From Mytilus galloprovincialis (taxonomy: Eukaryota > Mollusca > Bivalvia > Mytilida > Mytilidae): a DNA stretch of 64,000 nt. This document shows, one piece after another, positions 32,999 to 43,700 of the stretch. Numbering within the stretch: position 1 is the stretch's first letter; the number at the start of each line of letters is the position of its first letter. Position numbers and translations under genes: made by a program. The stretch lies in assembly GCF_965363235.1 (NCBI RefSeq), contig NC_134847.1, forward strand, positions 46,813,305 to 46,877,304. Direction: 5' to 3'. The notes beneath the pieces were generated by a model. The model saw only the letters and a list, made by a program, of their open reading frames with translations, was not told the origin of the DNA and made no database searches.

Positions 32999-33333
32999 AT
33001 TTCATCTTTTGGATACACTTGTTTCAACTATGTGGACGGATTCTGGTCGGAGCACAGGTACAATTGTGAATATGTGTGGTGACTGTTTTTTTAGTTTTCA
33101 TGGGTTTAATAATCGTTTAATAAGGTCTTTTATTACAATGAATTGAATAAATATATTGTTTTATTTTAATTTTATAGTATATTTTTCAGACAAAACGAAT
33201 ATGGACCGTTGTTGTATCTTAACTATAATTTGGGGATTGGAGGATCTTTTGGTAAACATCCGGTTCTTACAAAACACGTTGGTTTGTTCTGAATTTATAA
33301 CCTTGATTCAATTTTTAATAATTTTACATCATA
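32999..33333. promoter_or_regulatory. Shared promoter region of TAF13 and COX17
   Basis: The 335 bp between the two divergent start codons must hold both 5' UTRs and promoters. It is AT-rich with no CpG island-like stretch. The acceptor-like TTTTTCAG at about 33184-33191 leaves room for an upstream non-coding COX17 exon. No individual factor site is claimed. Confidence 0.6.
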
Positions 33334-36300
33334 ATGCCGAAAGAAGAAGAGAAAAAGACAGAACAGAAATTAAAACCCTGTTGTGCTTGTCCAGAGACGA
33401 AAAAAGCTCGTGATGAATGGTGAGAGTTTCCAATATGATAATTTTATGTAACTTTATATTTTTTGGCATATCAAAAGAGGTGATAAAGAAACCAGAGAGA
33501 CAGTCAAACTCTTAGATCCAAAATACACTGACAACGCCATGACTAAATTTGAAAAAGACAAACAGACAAATAATAGTCTTTAGTCTTTAGTAAGTGTCCC
33601 AAATGACACTGTAAACACTTGTGTACGTTTCCTCTTTTGTAGTTTCTTCACATATGTAATGTTCACTCATGTACTTAATTGAAATTGTGGCTGCTGCTTA
33701 AAAAATTTTGATATAGATTTATAGTGTTTTTTGCTGTATAGTGTTTTTGAATCTACCAGACTCCGTTAAATAATTTTCCAGATGGCACAATATCTCATTT
33801 CGATTGTCTCTATTAATGTCTTCTTCATCGATTCCTAATAAGGTGTCTAAATCCATGTGTATATTTCCTGTAATAAAGTAAATAGATGTTTTCATCCTCT
33901 CTGTAGCCTCCTCATAGTTAGAACAATGTAAGAGGTAGTGTTCTACAGTTTCTGGCTCTCCACAGGAACAGTTTTTGTCTGATGATGGTATAATTTTGGA
34001 TTTATAATCATTTAGATCACAATAACCTGTTCTCAAACTAGTAGTAATTGAAAACGACCATTTGGATGGTAAATCTTTTGGTATTTTCTGACAGACATTT
34101 TGATGATAGTTGTAATAATTTCTGCCACGTTGACTTGATTCCCATTGGTTCTGCCATTTTCTTAAAACACTTTCTCTTGCTGCACGTTTTATATCCTGCC
34201 TGGTTACTTCTGATGGTTCTTCTATTTTTTCAGCTTCTTTAGCTCCTTTTTTATTACATTTGTAATATATATATACAAGACCTAACATAGAAAACTAAAA
34301 ACCAAGCAACACGAACATCCACTGGGGTTGATCTCAGGTGCCCCGGAAGGGTAAGCAGATCCTGCTCTACATGTGGTACCCATCGTGTTGCTCATGTTAT
34401 TACAAACCCTGTAAATAGTCACATTCATGAAAAGGGAAGGGGATTGTAGTTACGACGTAAGGAACATATCCGATTATATCATCTGTGAAACGGTTATTCC
34501 ATGACACTTGACAGTCAACCAACTTAATTTGTGATGGCGTCCTTAAAATTTAAGCAGGAATGATTTCAACTTCACTATTATGAACTCTTGGTTAAATAGC
34601 TTCCTTGTGAGCAGCAACCCTCTATCAAGGAAATCATGATAGAAAATAGAAGCCCAGGAATATCATATCACTTTATATACTCGGTATGCAGGTGCTGCTG
34701 GAATATTACTACATAGCAATGGAAAGTTAACAATTGGAAAGCTGAAATCATCTCTTCTCGTAAAGTTTTGTTTTCAATCAACCAACATTGTCAATTTCTA
34801 GATGTAAGTCCAGATATGAGGTAGGCTTAACTGTATCTGTTTTTGTTTTATCCTTTATTATGTTTATACATTGTATCTAGTTCGATGGGATAGATGCGTT
34901 CAACATAGTCCCCAAAATTTTGAATTAATATTTAGTGAGAGATCATCATTTATATAGTGGAAAGTAAAGTTAAAGGATATTGCTAACTTTTTATCTTTCT
35001 TCCTAAGAAGTTCCTGTACAGTTGAGGTTAGCCAAAAATCATGAAATATAGATGTCCTTTGACGCATATTGTATTTGTAATAATGAATTTTCATTTTGGT
35101 GTTACTTTTGTTCACAACAATTGTTGAATTAACAATATCAAGTTCTTGTGGAAAACACACCAATTGCATTGTAAAAATCTATTTATGTGCGAAGTAGATA
35201 TGAACTTTTCCAAATGATATTCCACTTTGTAAAATATCTTCATATTCATATGCTGATGCTGCTTAACAAAATGCACAAATCATATTAATTTTCGTTTTGA
35301 TTTAAAATAGTTCATATGAATGTCACTCCAATATTAGACATACATCACTTACCTTAGAACTGTCATTAAGCTTTGATGTGTTGTACAAATTAAATTTATA
35401 CTGATTCAAATATTTCACCAAATCCTGGGAAGTTAATATACAATTATGGCCCGTAGAAAAGGTGAATATCCAAAATTGTCAACACGAGAAGGTTATTTCA
35501 TTGAGGGCAAAGCCCAAAGTGAAATAATTTTTAAGGGTTGACAATTTTGGATATTCATCGATTCGAGGAGCCACAATTGTTTTATTGTAACGAACTAACA
35601 GTGGAATTAAGGGCCTTTTGAATCATTGAAAAAGCACTTACTGTATTCTTTAGCAACAAACAGTGCAACACAGGTCAGTGACGTTTGAAAATACATTTGT
35701 GTCCTAGAATTTCTTGTATGTACAAAAATGGTAGAATCTTTTTGTAAAATATTGATGGCCCCGAAAAGGACCGTTTATAAGAGGTATCATCGGCACTAGA
35801 TGCATGTCCAAAGCCTTATTCCCTCGTCTCTCGCTGGGCTTCCTGTAACGTGAACGCTGCCATTTTATTTATTTATGTCTGTGACATCATTTTCATGGGA
35901 GATAACTCGTGTACAAATCAAGAAACTCAAAAGGTTATTCGCCAGTGAATAATAGGGTTATTCACCGCGGGTGTAAATTTTTAGGGTTATTCGTCCTTCC
36001 TTGCAATTAAATGAAAATTAACTGAATTATTCAATGTCACGTGATAACGTATTACCCAATAGAATTGTTTGTTATATATGTAAGGTATAATAATATAAAT
36101 TATCTCTTTTTATTTATACGACCCCAAAATTTTTTTTCGGGATTGTATAATGGTATGATGTCTTTGTGTGCATTGTCGTCGTCTGCGTCGTCCGAAGACA
36201 CATTTGGTGTCCGGACAATAACTTTAGTTTAAGTTAATGGATCTCTATGAAAATTTAATAAGAAGGTTCAATATTACAAAAGGAAGGTTGGGATTGATTT

Positions 36301-37086
36301 TGGGGATGATGGTCCCAACTGTTTTGAAATTAGGGGCCCAAAAGGGGCACAAAACAAGTATTTATATACTTTCAGTATATTAACTTGTGTATAAGTATTT
36401 CAATTGCTCTGAAATTGTACCACAATGTTCAGTACCATAATTGGAAGGTTTGGATTCATTTTGAGGGTTATCGTGCCAACAGTTTAGGTATTAAGGGCCA
36501 AAAAGCTAGCATTTTTGTAGTTTCTGGACAATTACTTGTGTGTAAGTGTATGGATCTCTCTGAAATCGTACTTCAAGGTTCTATACTACAAAGGAAAGGC
36601 TGGATTTGAGTGTGGGGGTAATTGCTCCAAGGGAAGGGGGAGGGGGGTCAAAAAGTTTGGATGGTTCCAATTTTTTTTAAAGGGTTCCAAATTTTTAAAA
36701 TGTTCAAGAAGAATCTTTAATTGCACAGTAATGTGCAATAGATTTGTAAGATCTTGACATTTATTTTAAGTCAGAAACCTATACTATGTCAAAAATTTTG
36801 ATCAACCTCTGCAGTCGTATCAGACCGCTCAGTGAAGCATTTTATTCAAAGATTTAATAGGAAACAGACATATTATTTTTTTTTTGGCCTGATGTTGTTT
36901 AATTAATGCAACATGCCCCCATAAGAAGCATATAAAATGTCTTGTTTGTTTGTGTTGTAGAAAACAATGTAAAGGTATTATTCATTTTCTTATGTTTTCA
37001 GCGTCATTGAAAAAGGAGAAGAAAACTGTAAATCTTTAATAGAAGCTCACAAGGAATGTATGAGAAAACTGGGATTTAAAATTTGA
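33334..37086 (+). CDS. COX17: Cytochrome c oxidase copper chaperone COX17, complete, two exons
   Basis: Small copper chaperone of the mitochondrial intermembrane space that hands Cu(I) to SCO1 and COX11 for cytochrome c oxidase assembly. Exon 1 is 33334-33419 and exon 2 is 37002-37086, joined in phase within a Cys codon; 56 aa in total. The copper-binding CCAC (Cys16, Cys17, Cys19) is present. The twin CX9C motifs are Cys19-Cys29 and Cys38-Cys48, as needed for Mia40-dependent import. [16 protein letters not shown] and [17 protein letters not shown] are nearly invariant in animals. The N-terminus is shorter than in human, which accounts for 56 versus about 63 residues. The 3.6-kb intron carries several repeats. 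An AATAAA at 37326-37331 is a likely polyadenylation signal. Confidence 0.95.
33475..34425 (+). repeat. Dispersed repeat (ACCAGAGGGACAGTCAAACTC family) split by a LINE tail
   Basis: The left half (33475-33600) has GAGACAGTCAAACTC, CTGACAACGCCATG and AGACAAACAGACAAATAATAGT. The right half (34285-34425) has CATAGAAAACTA, GATCTCAGGTGCCCCGGAAG and GTGTTGCTCATGTTA. Uninterrupted copies at 55135-55390 and 60105-60340 show that these halves are normally adjacent. The 0.7-kb between them is a LINE 3' end. Confidence 0.75.
33601..34284 (-). mobile_element. 5'-truncated LINE tail, I/Nimb-like C-terminal region
   Basis: The minus strand encodes 189 residues with [35 protein letters not shown] and [10 protein letters not shown], ending at a stop near 33719. 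The CxCG...[10 protein letters not shown] zinc-type pattern lies at the far C-terminus of ORF2 in I-like LINEs with an RNase H domain. The RT and endonuclease are absent by 5' truncation. The 3' side has a doubled TCTTTAG instead of a poly-A, as some of these LINEs end in short tandem words. Confidence 0.75.
35440..35580. repeat. Inverted repeat with perfect 21-bp inner arms
   Basis: TGAATATCCAAAATTGTCAA C at 35463-35483 is exactly inverted at 35537-35557, and outer ACAATTATGGC / GCCACAATTGT (35440-35450, 35570-35580) also pair. About 53 bases form the loop. It is probably a small MITE or the end of a longer one. It lies in COX17 intron 1. Confidence 0.75.
36114..36843 (+). mobile_element. 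Short complete satellite element of the TATACGACC family
   Basis: The left end has TTTATACGACCCCAAAATTTT, which can fold on TTCGGGATTGTATAATGG, and then a GTCGTCGTCTGCGTCGTCC run. Three ~155-bp units (AAGGTTGGGATTGATTTTGG, TTAGGGGCCCAAAAGGGG, GTGTAAGTGTATGGATCTCT) follow. The right end CAACCTCTGCAGTCGTATCAGACCGCTC matches the CTCTGCGGTCGTATAAAGCTGCG end seen at 12540, 17840 and 24178. Because both ends are present around a short core and it stands alone in COX17 intron 1, it is the best guide to the element's true boundaries. Confidence 0.65.
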
Positions 37087-39377
37087 CACTTATTGTATAC
37101 TGTAAGTTTAGCCAAGAACAAAATAACATACAACTTTTTTTACAAAATTAATTACCATGTTTGTCTATTATTGTATATATACCGGTATGCAGTGTTTAAG
37201 TTCATTGAAAATATGATACCAATGTGTCAGATAGAAATTGACCTTATGCATGTGTACTTAAATATGTACATGTATTAGACTCTTGATTTTGGAACATTCA
37301 TATACGAACTACAGAACTACAATGAAATAAAAGATGAAGTTTGATAGTTTGATCCGTTTAGTAGCATTTGATTAACAATTCAACAATAAACTTTCTGTTG
37401 AAATTTTTTTCAAAACCCAAATAGGTTAACAGATGTATTGAGGTTAATTTGCATTTGTATCCAACGCAACGCATATATTTAATGCGTAAGGGACAGAGAG
37501 AAAAAACAAATAACATTTAACATGTCTCCATGACAAATTAAAGCATACTTTGTTGGATTGAAATACAAAATTATTAAGACATACTTTTAAATAAAGCAAG
37601 ATGAAATCAAAAAATGTGTATGCCTATTGGTTGTTTCTTTGATTGATTGTTGCTTCCTTAAGGTCTAGTGGCAAATATTTCATATATACTAATTGAATAC
37701 TTTGACTGCATTTTTCATGACTGTAACTTCTGTAATTCATTGTTAATTTATTATTTGGTGTTCTCTTCATGTATGCTACATGTAGTTACAACATATAAAT
37801 ACGCTCTAGTTCATAGAGTTACAAATCTTAAAAATTACAAATTATTGCCAATGAGACAAATATCCATCAAAGTTGCAATAAAGTGGATGTAAGCTATTAT
37901 AGGCAACAGTGTGGCCTTCAACAATGAGAAGAAAACATAGGATATAGTGAGCTATAAAAGGCCCGACATAAAAAATATTAAACAATTTAATTGAGAAAAC
38001 TAGCAGCCAAATTTAAAACACAAAAAACAAAAATGATAGACATGAACAAACAACATCCACTGAACTGCAGGCTTATGACTTAAGACAGGCATTTTAAGAA
38101 TGTGGCAGAGTTAAACATGTTGTTAAATAGTATGTAATTTTTAAATGAAATATCTGTTTTAATAAATAACTATACTTTTATATTTTCAGACACAATATAT
38201 ATGCAACATGTGATTTGGAAGCCTTTGTAAATCCTGGAGTGAAAAAGATGAGTGTATGCATGAACCTTTTATTAGCAAAATCGTGAACATATTGTACAAA
38301 TGTACATAGATCGTGAACATATTGTACAAATGTACATAGATTTAATTGTTATTTATAAAGATCTTTTTTCAGAAAAGAAAATGAGGTTTTGTTTTTTGTC
38401 ATATATAACTTTTAGATAAAAAAAAAAAAGATACACTTCACTAGAATCATCAAATATGAAAGATTGAAAAAAAAATGGTGACACGAATAAACATTAATTA
38501 GATATAGGAAGATGTGGTGTGAGTGCCAATGAGACAACTCTCCATCCAAATAACAATTTATAAAAGTAATTAATAAAGTAATTAATGTCTATAAAACCAA
38601 CCAAATTACTGAAAAATATAAAAGTACAAATACATTTGTGTACAACACAAAAACTAAGAAGTATCTCAAACTCTTTAAAATATATATACAAATGAGTGAC
38701 CTGATTTGCTCTGGAAGTTACCTGTAAGCTGCTCTACTAGTAACACCAAAAGTCCAAAGATTACAGCCAAGCCACCATGTATGTAGTATGTACATATGTA
38801 TTTTCTGTATCTCACAGCACTCTGAGTTATGGTGTGAAGGAGGAAGATTTTGATTCAGCGTAATCTAATCAGATGGCAATAAGAATACTAGAAATCCAGA
38901 CTTTGGAAATGATGTAGTTCTTAAATTCAGTCACAAACTCAGGTTGTAGCAGGTGTGTTCTAGTTTATTTATGAAATTTCAGGAAATCCTGCATACAAAA
39001 ATTCCGTCAAAATTTAAAAGGCAAGTTTTTAAATTTTGTGAAACCCATCCTGTTGCAATTTCACAATTATTAAAAAAAACATCCTATAAATTTCATGTAC
39101 ACCAAAATAGAAAAAAGATGATGATACATCAACCTAAGACAATTATGGATGGTTCGCATGTATGATGTAATAAAGATATAATACTAGATCATACTTACTC
39201 ATGTTACTGGTTGGCAAATGCAATACTAGGTGTTCCTTAATAGTTGGTATAAGTTATATGAAAATAAGGAGATATGTGGTATAATTGCTAATGAGACAAC
39301 TATCCACCAAAATTCAAATAGAGTGGATGCATGGTTGAGATGCAGAATTGTTAGCATACATGATATTTGATACTTGT
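37087..39377. other. Intergenic between COX17 and DNAJB13, scattered repeat fragments
   Basis: Holds the COX17 3' UTR to about 37345. Partial copies of the GAGACAACTCTCCATCC family occur near 37845-37930, 38505-38600 and 39265-39310, and a tandem 33-bp duplication of ATCGTGAACATATTGTACAA at 38280-38340. No host exon is recognised. Confidence 0.5.
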
Positions 39378-40190
39378 GTCGAGCCTGTGACTTTTGTCGC
39401 AAATAGCTCAACATAGGGATAGTGATCCAGCCATCTAACATCTTAAAAGCTTTATATTTAATGGATCAGTGAACAAGATTAAGTTTTGGTGGTCAAGTCT
39501 ATATCTCAGATACTATGAGCAATAGGTCTAGTATATTTGGTGTATGGAAGGACTGTAAGGTGAACATGTCCAACTGGCAGGTGTCATCTGACCTTGACCT
39601 CATTTTCATGGATCAGTGGTTATAGGTTTTGTGTTTTGGTCTGTTTTTCTTATATTGTATGCAATAGGTCTACTATATTTGGTGTATGGAATTATTGTAA
39701 GGTGTACATGTCTAACTGGCAGGTGTCACCTGTCTTTGACCTCATTTTCAAGGTTCAGTGGTCAAAGTTAAGTTTTTCAGTTGTGGTCTTTTTTTCTAAT
39801 ACATGTACTATATGAAATAGGTTAACTATATTTGGTGAATGGAAACTTTTATGATGTATATATCAGTCGTGCAAGTTTTATTTGACCATGACCTCATTTT
39901 CATGGTTCAGTGCTCAGTGTTAAGTTTTGTGTTTTGGTCTGTTTTTCTTGAACTATAAGCAAAAGGTCAACTATATTTGTTGTATTGAAGAATTGTTAGC
40001 TGTACATGTCTGTCTGGCATGGTTCATCTGACCTTGACCTCATTTTCATGGTTCATTTGTCAATGTTTAGTTTTCTTGGTTAATGTTAAGTTTATGTGAC
40101 AGTTGTAATAAAGCTTTATATTTAGGACTATCAACATAATGTCAATGATTAGTAAAGAAAGGGAAACATTTCAATGTGTGCACTCTTGTC
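39378..40190 (+). mobile_element. Satellite-bearing element, second copy of the GTCGAGCCTG family
   Basis: Same start (GTCGAGCCTGTGACTTTTGTCGC...ATAGGGATAGTGATCC) and end (AATAAAGCTTTATATTTAGG ... CATTTCAATGTGTGCACTCTTGTC) as 2004-3058. The core has about five ~145-150-bp units with CTTGACCTCATTTTCATGG. Comparing the two copies fixes both ends and shows that unit number differs by about one. Confidence 0.7.
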
Positions 40191-40276
40191 CAGAATTATT
40201 GTCATATATTCTACTAGGTGGCATTGGTGTTATGTCAAATGCAGGATATTTGATCATTTACCTGAATGATTGAGAA

Positions 40277-40510
40277 GCCTCTGTGACAGAGTGGTCTAAG
40301 TAGTTACTACTGCAATCACTAGCCAGTCAAGAGTGAGGTGTGAGTTTTGAACCTCCTAGTGCGGGTGCATTGACTTCATTCTTAATTGACTAGGATTGTC
40401 AGTTTTCCTATCAGAGTTTGGTGGTTTTATCCGAGCCCTCCGGCTTCCTCCACCACCATTCATTGCATTTTAGATATAGACCACAAATAAATCAATAAAA
40501 ACTGACTATA
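40277..40510 (+). mobile_element. tRNA-derived SINE with conserved central domain
   Basis: Head GCCTCTGTGACAGAGTGGTC has a Leu/Ser-tRNA-like A box (GACAGAGTGGTCTAAG), and the B-box-like GAGTTTTGAACCTCC follows. The central part TTTATCCGAGCCCTCCGGCT TCCTCCACC resembles the conserved metazoan SINE core described as Nin/Deu-type domains, and the tail AAATAAATCAATAAAAACTG is short and A-rich. Subfamily is inferred from memory. Confidence 0.6.
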
Positions 40511-40799
40511 AATGACATTTAATATACTTAAATCAATATATACAAACATGAAATATCACAGTATACATGTATAACAATAAGTTAAAATAAATTTTGTATA
40601 TGTTTTTTTCTCAAAAATGTTTTGATAAAAAAGGTACTGTATCAAAAGTAATAAGTTCTTCTTAGTTTTAAAATTGTAAGCACTGTCAAAATCTTTTGTA
40701 CTAGACAATAAATAATTTAAAACAATTCTAGAAATGTTGACAGGAAGTAGATTTTGCTCAAAATTATAATTTTACAAATGCATGATGGTAGTTTTTAGA

Positions 40800-43700
40800 T
40801 CACTGTAATAATGCTCTTTTGATCAAGTCTTTTCTCTCAGGTGACAGAGATGTTGGAAATTCAATTTCAAATTCTATGACAAGATCTCCTTTCTTTGATG
40901 GGTCTTGTGATAATGGCATACCCTCTCCAGGAACTATTTTTGTGTAGCCAGGTCTGAAAAAAAAATACAAATTTATTGAAGATATTGAGAAAGCAATACC
41001 ACAGTTACAGCAGAAAAAAATGTGTGTGCAATATAAGCAAAAATAGCATTGAAGTACATTTTTGAGGTTTATGTATTTTAAAGTGATACATTATATTTTA
41101 TTGCAGTTATGATTTTAGCAAAAAGTTCTTAACTTTTTCAGTGAAATTATTTTAAAAATCTAACATCTCTGAGCAATGATGTGGCTTACTGTAATCCATT
41201 TACCAATATTATATGTTTTGGTTTAGCCATGTTTCCTAGACTAGTAAATTTTGTCAAAACTTTGTTTAAACGCATAAGAATATCTGAATATTTGTCCTGA
41301 GACTAGTAGTTGGAAAAGATTTTGGTGAGACTGTTTACTAGTTTGAAAGTAGATTCCTGTAGATGTGCTTTTTACACAGTGACAGAAAACATATTGCCAT
41401 CATTGGCCTCCATGTAGTACATAAACTTCAAATATATAATACATTTGAAATCTGTGTTTTTACTTGTGTTTTTTTAAACAATAACTTACTTTATGATGTC
41501 ATTGATTGGGATGTTTAATATTCGGTCATCCAATGTGACTATTTCTACTGTGCAGTTTGTTAGAGCTTTTCCCAGAGGAACTTTGGCAGTGTGCACAAGG
41601 TTGATACCATTCCTTCTGAATCGTGGATGGGGTTTGTCTTTTAGGATGAACACAATGTCAGCTGAAAAAAATGAAAAAAATAGTCTTGTTAAAAGGCCAT
41701 TGGTTTTACTTCAGGAATAATGCTTATTTTGTAATATAGAAACATCTTTAATGTGTGATTGAAACTATTATTGTTTCAATTTGTTTGATACTTGAAAATA
41801 TCTTATCAATGTAGCAATTATAGTTCAACTACTTGTATTTAAACATAAGTAAAAAGAATAATATGTCATTGTGTTACCTTAATTATTATTTAAAAAGTGT
41901 TTTCATTTAGTGCAATAATACATAATTTTATCCAACCTCTCGAAGATGTAAATACTATTTTAATTTGAGCAAGGAATGTGTTAAAATGTTCAGCATAAGA
42001 TGACAAAACCAATAACATACAACTCAGTGTGAACTTCATGTTAACCTGAGGTTAAAGTCACTGCTTGTTCAAGTTGTCTTACTAGGAAAAAACTTCTTTC
42101 AATACACTAACAATTGTTGAAATAACCTTAAAAGAAATGAAATTGAACTAGTTGCAAGAAATGAGTTCCATATTTATATTTTCAGTAGATAAATAAGTCT
42201 AGAATCTAATGCTAAAGTAATCCCTTTGAGATGTGTAACATACCTGGTATATTATTTGGTCCCTGGTCTCCTTCCTCTGTAAATGTAATTCTGGTTCCTG
42301 GTTTCCATCCCTTTTTAACTGTGATGGTTAAAATTTTGTCTCTTACGCTGGAGGTGTGGCCATCCTCATTCATAACCTAAGGAAAATCATATTAATTTGA
42401 TTAAGTCGCCAAAACTAATCGACATTTAAATGTTATTAATTGTCTTTGGAAGCAAGAGTTTTTAAATTATTTAATTAATGTTACATTATAAACAAGTTTA
42501 ATTACTTCTTCATTGGTAAAATCATATATGAATAGTTGTTTTTGATTGTAATTTAAAAGATTTTGCAATGTAATTGAAATAAATAACTGAATTTGATGAG
42601 TTTTATCATGTTTTTTTATTTACCCTTCTAGAAATTTTCATCTTTTTGGTGCAACCATGAAATACTTCTTCCAATGACAAGAAAAGTTCTCTTTCTATTG
42701 GTGAATCTTGTTTCTTATGTCCTCTGCCTTGTAAACCACCAAATCCCATGCTTAAATCTCCATCAACTCTGTCATAAAATTCTGCAAAAAGTAATAAAAA
42801 AATTCGGTATTTAATATTAATATTATTAACCAGGTTAAAGGTCTGTTATGACTCATGATGGTTAATGATACATCTGCAATTTTCAATAAGTAAGTTTGTT
42901 TAATTTTCTGTTTTGGACAAAAATTTAATGGCACTGAGAGGCCTTTGAAGAAAGAAAGATTTTGGTAATTTCTCTGATATTGTATTATCCTTCTTTGTAT
43001 GCCTTTATTTTATATCTGTGAATGCCTTATTTATATCTTTGTATGCCTTTATTTTATATCTTTGTACGCCTTTATTTTATATCTTTGTATGACTTTATTT
43101 TATATCCTACCTTGAAATGGATTATCACCACCAAAGAATTCTCTGAAAACTTTTTCTGAATTTCCATGGAATGTGTAACCTTGGGTCCAAGCACCTGCCT
43201 CCCCACTACCATGAGGAACACCATTCTTTAGGCCTTCTTCTCCAAACTGATCATACACTGCCCGCTTTCTTGCTGAAAAAATAGGATTTTGAAAGATTAA
43301 TGTAACTACATGTATTAAAAAACTTCATACATCATATAACACAGAAAAACTCTGCTTAAGATCATCTTTTAGTCAACTTATAATATAAACACTTGTTCAT
43401 CTTTAAGGGTGTTGATGACTGAAACTATAATTGAAATTCACCTCTCCATAATGTCTTCTGGACAAAGAACTCACTTCCTCTCAAAGATCATACATTACGA
43501 TAAAATGGTTTATGTTTTAACTCTAAAAATATTTAAGGAAAACTAAAAAAATGTAAAATATCTGTCAGGAGATAACTTATCTAACACGGAGGTAACATCA
43601 ACCACCCTACAGAAAAAATTCCCCTATTTCACTATTACCAATCAGCAAAACATTAACCTAAAATTTGTTTAAACTTGTTATCGGATGGATTCTGTCAAAG

